A stretch of DNA of 64,000 nt. It comes from Candidatus Obscuribacterales bacterium (GTDB taxonomy: Bacteria > Cyanobacteriota > Vampirovibrionia > Obscuribacterales > Obscuribacteraceae). The position numbers and the translations under genes are program-made. The stretch is taken from positions 1 through 64,000 of the forward strand of contig JAIELX010000001.1 in the NCBI GenBank assembly GCA_019752635.1. Reading direction: 5' to 3'. This document shows, piece after piece, positions 24,151 through 33,065 of this stretch (position 1 is its first letter; every line of letters starts with the position of its first letter). A model generated the notes under the pieces. It saw only the letters and a list, made by a program, of their open reading frames with translations. It was not told the origin of the DNA and searched no databases.

Positions 24151-26866
24151 TATCTGCCCTTCCGAACGTGCTGTCGGCGGTCTCCTCGTCTTCGCCCGGG
24201 ACTCCCGAGTCCATGCGGACGGCATTGGGGACGAGGGCTAATTGTATATCCTTCAAGGAGCTCTCTGCGCACCATTGGCGAAAATCGGCAATTTCTGCAA
24301 GAACATTTACCAGCTGTACGTACTCAGGTAGGTCGTCCCAGGTTTTTTCAGGTACTCCGAGCAACTCCAGAAATATGGTTCCGTCTTCGGCGTACCAGTC
24401 TATGACTCCGACGTTCTTGAGAACAGTGAGTCCCAGTGCTACCGCAAGCGGCGTTGTTGACAGTACGGATGACAATTTTTCCGATTTGGCTTCGCCGTCG
24501 CGCTGATTAACAGCGAAGCGGACCAGGCCAAGCAAGCGTTTCAGGAAAACATTGGCGTCAGCCGGTTCAAGTGGCGCTCCGCCAACGACATAAACTGTGC
24601 TGGCATTGGAACGGTTTACCACTGATTGCAGCACTGCGGCCGATGGCGGGTATTGCCAGAACAGCAAGTGTCCGCTCTCGGCTATGTTCGCTCGGTCGCT
24701 GAACACAACTCCTTCCATCGTTTCGCTGGACTCGCCGAAGATGCAAAGTTTGCCGCCCAGTCGGCGAACTGCTGCTTCCACTACGGACTGTGGCGTTCCG
24801 TGTCCGCGCAAATCTCGCCAATTGATTTCGATTGATGCGAATCTGCTGCCGGGGTCTTTGACCTGAATACCGATCGGCTCGCCGGTTGCTGAAACAGTAG
24901 ACGCTGTTTTTCCGTCATAGCTCGTTTCCAGGTGCAGCGAGGGCAACTCCTTGGAGGCAGCGGCTGCCGGCTCCATATCTACTGCTTGCTGTTCTTGGCC
25001 CGGGACCAACGGAGCGGCTACTCGCCAGTCGTTGAGGACGAGCTGCAAGCGCTCGTTATTGTTGTACACGTTACTTTCCGGACAGAAGCAAAGATCGATA
25101 GATGAACCAATTTCAGGCACTCGACCAGCGCTTCTCCAGTAAACCGATTCGAAGAGTGCACCACTGGTTGTATCGCGTGAAACGATTCGATGATGCTTGC
25201 CTTCTTTGCCTAGCGGCCGAGTGTTTACGACAAATAACCCTGTCAATGCGATGACCGGTTTTTTGTTGCCCATTCCGAATGGCCCGAGCTTAGTTATCAA
25301 CTTTGCCAGGTCAAGATTGACCGCTTCCGGTTCGAGAACCAGGTCTATGTCTACTTGCGGATCGATGTTGCGATTGCTGAGCATGCGATTGCAAGTGTTC
25401 ACCAACGCGCTGCAGAGCAAATCGGCTTTGTCGGCCTCGCAACTGAAGCCCGCTGCCGCCTGGTGCCCGCCCCATTTGATCATCAAGTGCTCGTTTTCTT
25501 TGAGCACCTGATAAAGGTCGATGCCTGGAATGCCTCTGGCTGAACCTTTGACCTTTCCTTCCTCTTCGTCCAATTCGGCGACGAATGCAGGCCGGTGATA
25601 ACGTTCCACTAGTCTTGATGCCACAATGCCCACAACGCCGTGGTGCCAGCCTGCGCTGTAGATTGCCAACGCCATGTCGTCTTTCTGAGCAAGCGCGGAC
25701 TTTGCTTTTTGATCCGCTTCGAAGAAGATTTGCTCGCACAATTCTTGACGGCGGGTATTTTCCAGGTCGAGCTGCTTTGCCAGTGTTTCTGCTTCAACGG
25801 GATCTTCCGTAGTCATCAATTTGACAGCAAGATTGGCGTCCGACAGACGACCGACTGCGTTTATTCTGGGCGCAAGACCAAATCCTACAAGGTCCGTGCC
25901 ATCCATCTTCACTGTTTGATCCAGCAGTGCACGAATGCCGGCGCGAGGAGATTTAGCCAGTGCCGGAAGTCCAATCTGGACCAGATACCGATTCTCCTGC
26001 ACAAGGGGAACCATGTCAGCAATCATGCCCAGTGTGACGAAATCATGCAGTTTGGCTACTTCCTCATGCATGCCGTTGTCCTGGAGCAGTGCTTCTCCGA
26101 GTTTGTATGCCACTCCGACTCCAGGGAGGTGGAACAGCGGATGATTCTCGTTGAATTGTTTTGGGTGCAGCGTCGCAACGGCCGGGGGCAACAATTCCGG
26201 CATGGAGTGGTGATCGACAATTATCGTGTCGACGCCCAGTTGTTTGGCCAGGTTTATCTCGGCAAAATTTGAGATGCCGCAGTCGCAAGAAATAATTAGT
26301 TTGGTTCGGTGCTTACTGGCGAGCACGCTGACCGCTTTGAGGTTGAGGCCGTAGCCTTCGGTGGAACGATTGGGGATGTAGTAGTCAACATTGGCGCCGA
26401 GCTTGCGCAGCACGGTGAGCATCACTGAAGTGGCTGTCACGCCGTCAACATCATAGTCACCATATACGGTGATTTTCTCCTGCAGCGCGATTGACTTGCT
26501 AATTCGCATTATTGCGGCAGGCATTTCTGCGAACTCCATCGGTCCTGTTGCTACATACTTCGATGGATCGAGAAAAGGGGCGGCTAGCTCCGCGCTGTCG
26601 ATACCTCGACGCATCAGTAGACGGGCCAGAATTTCCGAACCGGAAATTTCTAGCAAGTCTGCAGGAATATCTTTCTCCTGCTGTAACTTCCAAACCTTGT
26701 TACGCAATAATTTATTAGTTGCCGACACGATTTCTTCCGATTTGCTTGCAGGAATTAGAAGGCTCGGTGGCCGGGCCGCTATGGCAACATCGTCAATTGC
26801 ACCGGATACGATGCTACCGTGCGTACTTGCCGGGAAACCTTCGCTGGCTAGAATACTCGACTTCAT
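24116..26866 (-). CDS. recJ: Single-stranded-DNA exonuclease RecJ with C-terminal extension
   Basis: A 916-residue protein. DHH motifs are clear: 'ITVYGDYDVDGVTATSV' (Asp136-Asp140 region), 'LIISCDCGISNF' and 'TIIVDHHSMPE' (218-220), then the DHHA1 block with 'GGHQAAAGFS' and an OB-fold segment. RecJ degrades single-stranded DNA 5' to 3' in recombination and mismatch repair, using Mn2+. It is longer than E. coli RecJ (577 residues); residues ~590-916 form an extra domain also seen in Firmicute and Deinococcus RecJ. Start at ATG 26866 behind GAGGTG. It overlaps apt at its 3' end. The region upstream holds a 28-bp palindrome. Confidence 0.94.
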   Translation of the reverse strand: MKSSILASEGFPASTHGSIVSGAIDDVAIAARPPSLLIPASKSEEIVSATNKLLRNKVWKLQQEKDIPADLLEISGSEILARLLMRRGIDSAELAAPFLDPSKYVATGPMEFAEMPAAIMRISKSIALQEKITVYGDYDVDGVTATSVMLTVLRKLGANVDYYIPNRSTEGYGLNLKAVSVLASKHRTKLIISCDCGISNFAEINLAKQLGVDTIIVDHHSMPELLPPAVATLHPKQFNENHPLFHLPGVGVAYKLGEALLQDNGMHEEVAKLHDFVTLGMIADMVPLVQENRYLVQIGLPALAKSPRAGIRALLDQTVKMDGTDLVGFGLAPRINAVGRLSDANLAVKLMTTEDPVEAETLAKQLDLENTRRQELCEQIFFEADQKAKSALAQKDDMALAIYSAGWHHGVVGIVASRLVERYHRPAFVAELDEEEGKVKGSARGIPGIDLYQVLKENEHLMIKWGGHQAAAGFSCEADKADLLCSALVNTCNRMLSNRNIDPQVDIDLVLEPEAVNLDLAKLITKLGPFGMGNKKPVIALTGLFVVNTRPLGKEGKHHRIVSRDTTSGALFESVYWRSAGRVPEIGSSIDLCFCPESNVYNNNERLQLVLNDWRVAAPLVPGQEQQAVDMEPAAAASKELPSLHLETSYDGKTASTVSATGEPIGIQVKDPGSRFASIEINWRDLRGHGTPQSVVEAAVRRLGGKLCIFGESSETMEGVVFSDRANIAESGHLLFWQYPPSAAVLQSVVNRSNASTVYVVGGAPLEPADANVFLKRLLGLVRFAVNQRDGEAKSEKLSSVLSTTPLAVALGLTVLKNVGVIDWYAEDGTIFLELLGVPEKTWDDLPEYVQLVNVLAEIADFRQWCAESSLKDIQLALVPNAVRMDSGVPGEDEETADSTFGRADNGRATYIQSNN

Positions 26867-27230
26867 GTTGCACCTCAACGTTTGGAACCACCCCTGAAAT
26901 TGCCGAGTTTGGCGTGCGGAATTACCGAACGACATGCGCAGGCGATAAAAAGTGGCTGCGGAAAATCGCTTTCCTATATCTCTTACGGTCAAGAGGTCGA
27001 GTTAGTTCAAAATTCTGGAAAAAAAATTCTTTTTTTGCTTGCGCTCGGTATATGCGAAACGCGGCGACGGTATATGTGTCGCCGGTGAAGACGCGGGTCA
27101 GCCCCACCCTTTGCGTGTCAAGGTACTCAAGTCGAAAAAATTTTGTCGCCAAATCTCCAGAATTAGCGACAAAAAAACGATGGCAAACTGACAAAGTGAA
27201 GCTTCGAACGTTGATTTTTTTTCGCGTCAA
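26867..27230. other. recJ upstream region with palindromes
   Basis: About 360 bases between the small membrane gene and recJ (both leftward). It holds a GC stem (CGGCGAC 27062-27068 with GTCGCCG 27078-27084), long A/T runs near 27015-27040, and the 28-bp palindrome at 27144-27171. I see no gene. Confidence 0.65.
27144..27171. repeat. 28-bp dispersed palindrome, copy 4 (upstream of recJ)
   Basis: Outer arms TGTCGCC and AGCGACA around AAATCTCCAGAATT. Its first 22 bases, with the T before them, are identical to copy 5 (57883), 30 kb away. Flanking TTT/AAA extends the dyad by a few base pairs. Confidence 0.8.
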
Positions 27231-27560
27231 TTACTTGTCGTACTTGTGCATCTTCGATTTCATTATGTCTGTGACCTTTACGGTCTTTGCCTCTCGGGGC
27301 CAGTTTTCCAAATTCAATTCTATGACGGTCACAATTACAGGCGACCCCGGCCATGGTAAGGCCCACCCGATGAACCACATCAGCGGAAAACCCAGGACGT
27401 GAAAAGTCACTGCTACGGCTAGCGCTTCAATTAGTGTCGTTTGCTCTTTTAGCCACAGGTCCAACCTTTCCTTGAATTCGTCGATAGGGTTGATTTTGAC
27501 CGCATAATCTCGGTCTGGTTGAGGCTTAGAAGATTTCGCCGCATTACGTTTGAACAACAC
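27231..27560 (-). CDS. Small membrane protein of unknown function
   Basis: A 109-residue protein: basic N-terminus ('KRNAAKSSKPQPDRDYAVK'), an amphipathic segment, a hydrophobic segment ('ALAVAVTFHVLGFPLMWFIG', ~48-67), then a further hydrophobic patch and a Lys-rich tail. It is not recognised. Starts at GTG 27560 with no strong ribosome site; it could begin at the TTG next to it. It reads toward recJ but is separated by 360 bases with palindromes, so co-transcription is doubtful. Confidence 0.6.
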   Translation of the reverse strand: MLFKRNAAKSSKPQPDRDYAVKINPIDEFKERLDLWLKEQTTLIEALAVAVTFHVLGFPLMWFIGWALPWPGSPVIVTVIELNLENWPREAKTVKVTDIMKSKMHKYDK

Positions 27561-27622
27561 GATAGTTACCGAATCGAAGACCTTAGTGCTACCATTTGAC
27601 TACCTTTTAGCATACACCGAAG

Positions 27623-28339
27623 ATGCCTACACTGCATTGCCTTATGAAAACCGCATTCTTAGTCTTTACAGCTTGCTTCGGCTTGATGACCTCGAGCGCC
27701 ATTTCGGCTGATGAAGTTTTTGGTCCGCCGAATCTACTCAAGGCTGGTTCGACGCCGTTTAACTCCAGCGCGGATGCTCAGGTCAAAAAGGATACCAGCG
27801 CATTGACGCTCGATTCGCCACCGGGTGCCGGACGTACCTCTTTACTGAGTCGGCGGCTGGTTCCCTGCCGTGTCTACTTGCCGGGGCGTGTAGTTATAGG
27901 TAAGCCAGCGGAGTTTGTCGTGAAAGGGCGTCCCGGACAACAAGCCGCGATCGCGATGGCCGACAAGAACACTGGCGCAAAAGCGCTGTACGGTAAAGAT
28001 ATTCGCCTCGGTTCCGACAGAAAGTTGATGACCTTCGGAACCATCCCGGACACCGGCGTACTGTCATTGTTCGTTGACATCCCGATTCAGGGAGACTTGA
28101 TTGGGCAACACCTCTATTTTGAGACAGCTGTATGGAGTCGTCCCGATTTTTCCGATCTTGAAATCGCCGCTCCGGTAAAATCAGAGATCGGCGATGCGGA
28201 CCCGGAGCATGTCAATGGTGTCATCGTCACGGCGGAAGCCGATCAAAAAAGAGGAATCCGTTTTGTCCCGGAATCGGGAGTCCCTCTGCACCAGAGGGGG
28301 AAAGCGGGCACTACAAGCCTCGACTCAGGACGCCCATAG
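27623..28339 (+). CDS. Exported hypothetical protein, first gene of the DUF4127 operon
   Basis: A 238-residue protein with a signal peptide ('MKTAFLVFTACFGLMTSSAI', then 'SADE'). The mature domain (about 75-180) has alternating strands suggestive of an immunoglobulin-like beta-sandwich ('RVYLPGRVVIGKPAEFVVKG'). It is not recognised. ATG 27623 and ATG 27644 are both possible starts; the second gives a cleaner signal peptide. The next gene starts 9 bases on, so they are co-transcribed. Confidence 0.7.
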   Translation: MPTLHCLMKTAFLVFTACFGLMTSSAISADEVFGPPNLLKAGSTPFNSSADAQVKKDTSALTLDSPPGAGRTSLLSRRLVPCRVYLPGRVVIGKPAEFVVKGRPGQQAAIAMADKNTGAKALYGKDIRLGSDRKLMTFGTIPDTGVLSLFVDIPIQGDLIGQHLYFETAVWSRPDFSDLEIAAPVKSEIGDADPEHVNGVIVTAEADQKRGIRFVPESGVPLHQRGKAGTTSLDSGRP

Positions 28340-28348
28340 GAAGACCCA

Positions 28349-29833
28349 ATGCAGTTTGTTCTCATTCCACTGGACAACAGACCGATCACATATCTGTTTC
28401 CGCAAATAGTTTGCCGTGTCGCCGGTGTGACCGCATTTGCTCCCCCTCGAGAATTGATGGGGTCGCTGGTGGCACCAAGCAGACCTGGCGGTTTGGCCGA
28501 ATGGCTTGGCGAAACTTTGAAGGGGCGGTCGCCTGACAAGCTCCTGGTCTGCCTTGACAGCCTGGTCTATGGTGGCTTGATCAATTCGAGGCGATCGGAG
28601 GAGACCGAGACCGAAGTTTTCAATCGAATAAAGGAAATTCCGGTTTGGAAGAAAATTTCAATTCGCCCGATATCGGTTTTGGCGCAGTCGAGCATCATGC
28701 GTATTGCCGATAACTACGACAATATGGAAGAGAAAAAGTATTGGGCGCGCTACGGACGTGAGATTTATCAGTGGTCCGAGCTGCTTCACAAGAACACTGC
28801 CGGAATAAAGTTGCCTGCCGGAGCACTGGCTCTGGCGGAATCCCGCATTGAACCGCCTGTCAGGGACGACTATCTCAAGACTCGTCGTCGAAATTTCAAA
28901 GCGAATATGAAGTTGCTTGAGTATGTGCGGTCCGGGGAAATCGATTTTCTGGTGTTCAGTCAGGATGATTGCGGCGAGTTTGGCTTGAACATTTTGGAAC
29001 GCGAGAAATTGACCAACTCCGCTCTAACGCAAGGGGTTGCGCGCAAGGTAATGTCTTATGCCGGTTCGGATGAAACGTTGCTGACTCTCATCGCGCGGGC
29101 TCTAATCGATTCTGCGCAGAAGCGCCCGACTGTGTTGATTCATTACAGCTCGCCATACGGCTCTAGAATTCAGAGTCGCTATGAAGGGCAAACCATCGGC
29201 GATAGCGTAGAGAATCAGACACACGCCGCTGGACTGCTCACCGTAAATGATCCTGAATCACCTCATGATTTGGTTTTGCTGGTACATACAGCCGATCATC
29301 AGCAGGGCGATCATGTGCAGCTTCAGGGACACCCGGATCTGCGTCAAGTCTCAAGCAACGACGCCCTTCGCACAACGCTCGATGCATTGGAAAAGTCCGA
29401 GAAGCCAGTCATTCTTTGTGATGTGGCTTATGCTAATGGCGGTGATCCGGCGCTGATTGCCGAACTGCTTAAGCGCGGACATCTACTGCAGAAACTTTGT
29501 GCTTATGCTGGATGGAACACCACCGGTAATACCGTTGGTTCTGCGATTGCGCTGGGGGTTGCGCGATGGTATGCCACCAGTTTTGGCTCCACTGCCGGTA
29601 GTGATCGAGCCTTCCAGGAAGCAATGTTCATAAGGTTCGCAGACGACTGGGCCTATCAGACGCGAGTGCGTCCGCAGTTGAACGGTGTGTCTGTTGGTGA
29701 TAGCAAGCTGGCCGAGTTGATGAAGCCATTCATCACCGAAATCGGTGCCGCGTCGGGATGGCAGGTCCCTGCCGTGCGGGTGTCGTTGCCGTGGCAGCGC
29801 ACATTTGAGGTTGAGGTCGCTATTCCATCGTAG
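28349..29833 (+). CDS. DUF4127 family protein
   Basis: A 494-residue soluble protein that matches DUF4127: 'VLIPLDNRPITYLFPQIVCR' at the N-terminus (the family's LDxRP signature), 'LLVCLDSLVYGGLINSR' (~65), 'VFSQDDCGEFGLN' (~208) and 'LCDVAYANGGDPALI' (~355). The family is of unknown function, found in Firmicutes, Actinobacteria and others, usually near sugar or glycan genes. AGGAAG precedes ATG 28349. It is placed between an exported protein and a 2-hydroxyacid dehydrogenase, with spacings of 9 and 12 bases, indicating one operon. No membrane segment or signal, so cytosolic. Confidence 0.85.
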   Translation: MQFVLIPLDNRPITYLFPQIVCRVAGVTAFAPPRELMGSLVAPSRPGGLAEWLGETLKGRSPDKLLVCLDSLVYGGLINSRRSEETETEVFNRIKEIPVWKKISIRPISVLAQSSIMRIADNYDNMEEKKYWARYGREIYQWSELLHKNTAGIKLPAGALALAESRIEPPVRDDYLKTRRRNFKANMKLLEYVRSGEIDFLVFSQDDCGEFGLNILEREKLTNSALTQGVARKVMSYAGSDETLLTLIARALIDSAQKRPTVLIHYSSPYGSRIQSRYEGQTIGDSVENQTHAAGLLTVNDPESPHDLVLLVHTADHQQGDHVQLQGHPDLRQVSSNDALRTTLDALEKSEKPVILCDVAYANGGDPALIAELLKRGHLLQKLCAYAGWNTTGNTVGSAIALGVARWYATSFGSTAGSDRAFQEAMFIRFADDWAYQTRVRPQLNGVSVGDSKLAELMKPFITEIGAASGWQVPAVRVSLPWQRTFEVEVAIPS

Positions 29834-29845
29834 GCCGATCGCCAT

Positions 29846-30829
29846 ATGAAGATCCTTTTGTGCAACGAGAGTTATCCGAAGGCCGTCGAGCAATTGAATC
29901 AGGCTCTGCCTGAACACACATGTGTTAGCTGTGCAGTGACGGATGTTGCGCAGAATCTCGACGGCGTTGATGTTATTGTTCCTTCTATAGCGAAGATAAC
30001 TGCCGAGATTATTCAACAAGGCAACTTTGGCTTGATTCAACAGCTGGGCATCGGCCTTGATACTGTCGACATTCCGGCTGCCACCGAACGTGGCGTTTGG
30101 GTCGCGCGAGTGCCGGGGGCTGGCTCCGGTAACGCTGAATCCGTGGCCGAGCTTGCAGTGTTGTTTATCCTTGCATCGGCTCGGCGCTTCGACGAAGCGC
30201 GGCGGAACGTTGCAGAGGGCGTGTTTTTCAAACCGATTGGCCGCTCATTGTTGGGCAAGACCGTTTGTATTGTTGGACTTGGTGATATCGGAGTTGCGCT
30301 GGCCGAAAGGCTTCAACCCTTTGGTGTCAAGCTGAAAGGGGTGAGGAAACGACCCGAGATCGGTGCGCCGGAGCAACTGCGCTTCCTGGGCGTCTATGGA
30401 ATGGAGGACCTTGCGTCAGCGTTTGCTGACAGCGACTTTGTTGTGATGGCGATTCCCGAGACTGATGAGACCCGGAATTTCATCAATCAAAAAAGTATTG
30501 CGCTGATGAAGAAGGGCTGTTTCCTGGTAAATGTTGGCCGAGGAGGGCTTGTCGACCATGATGCTCTGCTGGAAGGCTTGAGGGCAGGGCAGATTGCCGG
30601 CGCCGGGCTAGATGTATTCAAGGATGAACCCGCCAATCCTGATGATCCGCTCTTCAAGGAAAACGTGTTGGCGACGCCGCACATCGGCGGAAACACTGAT
30701 GCGTCAGTCGCGGGAATTATTCGGGTCATTGCCGAAAACGTCAGACTGTTCGCGGCGGGACAAACTCCGCAACACGTGGTGAACGCCCCTGTCAATCTTC
30801 GCCGCCATGGCTCCGTCGTTGTCAACTAA
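29846..30829 (+). CDS. D-isomer-specific 2-hydroxyacid dehydrogenase
   Basis: A 327-residue protein of the D-2-hydroxyacid dehydrogenase family (phosphoglycerate dehydrogenase-like). NAD-binding loop 'VCIVGLGDIGVALAERL' (~140-156); catalytic Arg in 'NVGRGGLVDHDALLEGL' (~230), Glu in 'DVFKDEPANPDDPLF' (~260), and His in 'LATPHIGGNTD' (~280). It interconverts a 2-keto acid and a D-2-hydroxy acid with NAD(H). No ACT/regulatory domain, so it is not the full-length SerA. Substrate cannot be named; its place after DUF4127 suggests a shared small-molecule pathway. Confidence 0.9.
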   Translation: MKILLCNESYPKAVEQLNQALPEHTCVSCAVTDVAQNLDGVDVIVPSIAKITAEIIQQGNFGLIQQLGIGLDTVDIPAATERGVWVARVPGAGSGNAESVAELAVLFILASARRFDEARRNVAEGVFFKPIGRSLLGKTVCIVGLGDIGVALAERLQPFGVKLKGVRKRPEIGAPEQLRFLGVYGMEDLASAFADSDFVVMAIPETDETRNFINQKSIALMKKGCFLVNVGRGGLVDHDALLEGLRAGQIAGAGLDVFKDEPANPDDPLFKENVLATPHIGGNTDASVAGIIRVIAENVRLFAAGQTPQHVVNAPVNLRRHGSVVVN

Positions 30830-30901
30830 AGTCGCTCTTCCGCAGCGGCGATGGCCAATGCTGAGAGAGCCCATGCTCCACTCGGGACTGCACGCCCCGC
30901 T

Positions 30902-31417
30902 TCAGTCGTCGCCGTGGATGCACATGGATACATCGCCGCGGAGCGAGTCGCCCGTGCAGCGTTGCTTGAACCACTCTTTGCCTTCGCTTTCGAAGATTAC
31001 TAGATCGTACTCGCTGTTGCCCATTCGCTTGGTCACTTCCATAACAAGGTCCCAACGACGGAACGGCGCTCCTTGAATACGGATGGTGGCGAAACGAGCG
31101 CCGAACGTAGCTCGACCATGCTCTATGGCGTCTGCTTCAAGGACGAATGCCACAAGCCTGCTGTCGAGCGTCTCGTGGTCTGTAAAAAAACCATTGTCAA
31201 ACGCGGACTCCACGTTTTCGAGCAAGACGCCTGCGCACTCCACCGTGCTAACTACGTAGCAGTTTCCATCGAAGATTCCCCTCGGCCTTTTCGGTAGAGG
31301 AAGGGTCAGAACATTAGACTGCTCCGGGGTCTTATGTGCTTCTGCGAAAAATTGATACATAGATGGGGATTCCTCTGTGGGCGGCACGTAGCCAATGGAG
31401 TATGAGTCCCGCTTCAT
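30902..31417 (-). CDS. Hypothetical protein
   Basis: A 171-residue soluble protein with a mixed alpha/beta pattern ('CYVVSTVECAGVLLENVESA', 'RWDLVMEVTKRMGNSEYDLV'), a few cysteines and an acidic C-terminus. It is not recognised. ATG 31417 has an AGG close upstream. It is convergent with the dehydrogenase and divergent from the next gene, so it is monocistronic. Confidence 0.6.
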   Translation of the reverse strand: MKRDSYSIGYVPPTEESPSMYQFFAEAHKTPEQSNVLTLPLPKRPRGIFDGNCYVVSTVECAGVLLENVESAFDNGFFTDHETLDSRLVAFVLEADAIEHGRATFGARFATIRIQGAPFRRWDLVMEVTKRMGNSEYDLVIFESEGKEWFKQRCTGDSLRGDVSMCIHGDD

Positions 31418-31536
31418 TAACCTGCAACACGGTTTACCACAATGAGTTCGCGTTTCACGAATTTGTCATGAATCTGACCTGATTTTGTTTGGTTGCTCTC
31501 ATTAAGATGTTCTCGTTGGTCAGAGAGGTTGGCAAA

Positions 31537-31842
31537 ATGAATCAAGTAGCAACAATTTTCGTTCAAAACACCGGTATCTCGTGCTCCGTCCCTACGTCCA
31601 GGATCGTCGCAATGACAGCCATCGCTGTATGCTCGCTGCTGGCGGGTGTTCTGTGTTTCGCAAGTTTAGCTGATGCTGCCGTGCTGAAGCCTTTCTCTGC
31701 TCTTGTTATGGCACAGTCTTTGCTCTTCGGCACAATGTTGGTCGCTGTGGCTAAGCGCAGCAACAATGTCGGCAAATCCTGGACGTATGGACTAATGACC
31801 GAAGCAGCTGTTCTGTTCACTGTCGGCACTTTGATTGGCTGA
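31537..31842 (+). CDS. Small multispanning membrane protein
   Basis: A 101-residue protein with three likely membrane segments ('IVAMTAIAVCSLLAGVLCFA', 'PFSALVMAQSLLFGTMLVAV', and 'WTYGLMTEAAVLFTVGTLIG' at the C-terminus). It is not recognised. Start at ATG 31537 behind GAGAGG. It lies before the secreted protease gene, which appears to have its own -10 element. Confidence 0.6.
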   Translation: MNQVATIFVQNTGISCSVPTSRIVAMTAIAVCSLLAGVLCFASLADAAVLKPFSALVMAQSLLFGTMLVAVAKRSNNVGKSWTYGLMTEAAVLFTVGTLIG

Positions 31843-31876
31843 GGGCAACGCTTATGTTGTTGTCTGATTGTGCGGT

Positions 31877-31882
31877 TATAAT
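31877..31882 (+). promoter_or_regulatory. Consensus -10 hexamer for the protease gene
   Basis: TATAAT, a perfect -10 match, lies about 30 bases ahead of the likely protease start. TTGTTG at 31857 is too close for a normal -35, so the promoter is only half supported. It argues that translation starts downstream of it. Confidence 0.4.
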
Positions 31883-31906
31883 CTCTTTGGATTGTTCCGT
31901 TGTAGA

Positions 31907-33052
31907 TTGATAATTCCCTTGCCATTGCCGCACAGCAGATATTTGTTGAATGCTCTAATTATCGGTGTCATGTCGACGTCCGGCGTTGCGACAATTTGTG
32001 CACAACCGGCGACGGCTCAAAAAATTGAAACTTGGGAACGGCTCGATAAGCGATTGAAGACCCAAGTCTACCAGCTTAATGTCGGCATCAAGATGCGAGT
32101 CAAAGGCGGTCTCTACGCATACTTGACCGACCTTTCGCCCAAGTACCGCTATCCGGTCTTTGGTACCTCTTCCGATGACAAAGGTTTTCGGGTTGTTGGC
32201 TCCGGATCGTCGTTTCCGATTAAAACGGGCGGTACTGATCGCACATACTTTTTGACCAACCGTCATGTGGTTGATAGTGGTGAAGGAATTGTCCGCGAGT
32301 GTGAACGTTTTTTTGCCGCAATGCGTCTGCATGCCCAACAGAGTGCGGGGTTTTCCGACGCCGAGCACAGGTACAAAGACCTTCTGAACATAGTCAATCT
32401 GTCGCAGAAAAAAGACATGAGCGCGGCGGAACGCTCTGTTTATCAGTCAACTGTAGATGCAATCTGGGATTGCTACGAGAATAACCTCTCCTTGAGGGCT
32501 GACCCTCAGCGCGTTCAATTTCAGCGCTATTTCGCTGCCGCTGGAGTGCAAAGTGAGACAGGATTTTTTCTCCATGCCTGCGGTCCGGTTTCGCAGCAAG
32601 CGGTACAGGCGAAGTTATTCAAAGTCGCAAGGCTGGAAGGAGATCCGGATTTAGCGGTGTTGTTCGTTGACAATCCTGCTATCTCGAAGCTGGAGTTTGA
32701 CACGGTCGAACCGACAGAGGGACAGGAAATACAGGTTATTGGTTATCCGCTGGCCTCGGACCAGATTGACTTTGATTCCGGACAATATTACGCGCCGACA
32801 TTTAGTACAGGTAGAATCAGTCGGGTTGCGCCGCGGCTCTTGCAAGTCGATGCGCCCGTTTCGACAGGAAATAGTGGCGGTCCGGTGATTAGCCAGCGGG
32901 GCAAAGTTCTTGGGGTGATTGTTCGGCGGGCAAGCACTCAACAAAAACTTGGCTCGGAGATTATTCAAACTGAGCTTCCGAATTTTGGCGGTGCGATAAC
33001 GGTGCAGTCCGTCCGTACTTTTGCGCCGGAGCTTTTCGGCAAGAGTCGCTAG
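31907..33052 (+). CDS. Exported trypsin-like serine protease
   Basis: About 381 residues. A hydrophobic N-terminal segment ('YLLNALIIGVMSTSGVATIC', then 'AQPATAQ') is a signal sequence. The chymotrypsin-fold triad is visible: His in 'TYFLTNRHVVDSG', Asp in 'GDPDLAVLFVDN' and Ser in 'APVSTGNSGGPVIS'. An insert of about 110 residues between His and Asp is helical and charged ('AAMRLHAQQSAGFSDAEHRY'). No PDZ domain, so it differs from DegP. The start is uncertain: no ATG with a ribosome site exists; I used TTG 31907, downstream of the TATAAT. It would act in the periplasm or outside. Confidence 0.82.
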   Translation: MIIPLPLPHSRYLLNALIIGVMSTSGVATICAQPATAQKIETWERLDKRLKTQVYQLNVGIKMRVKGGLYAYLTDLSPKYRYPVFGTSSDDKGFRVVGSGSSFPIKTGGTDRTYFLTNRHVVDSGEGIVRECERFFAAMRLHAQQSAGFSDAEHRYKDLLNIVNLSQKKDMSAAERSVYQSTVDAIWDCYENNLSLRADPQRVQFQRYFAAAGVQSETGFFLHACGPVSQQAVQAKLFKVARLEGDPDLAVLFVDNPAISKLEFDTVEPTEGQEIQVIGYPLASDQIDFDSGQYYAPTFSTGRISRVAPRLLQVDAPVSTGNSGGPVISQRGKVLGVIVRRASTQQKLGSEIIQTELPNFGGAITVQSVRTFAPELFGKSR

Positions 33053-33065
33053 CCCGTAGCTTTGA

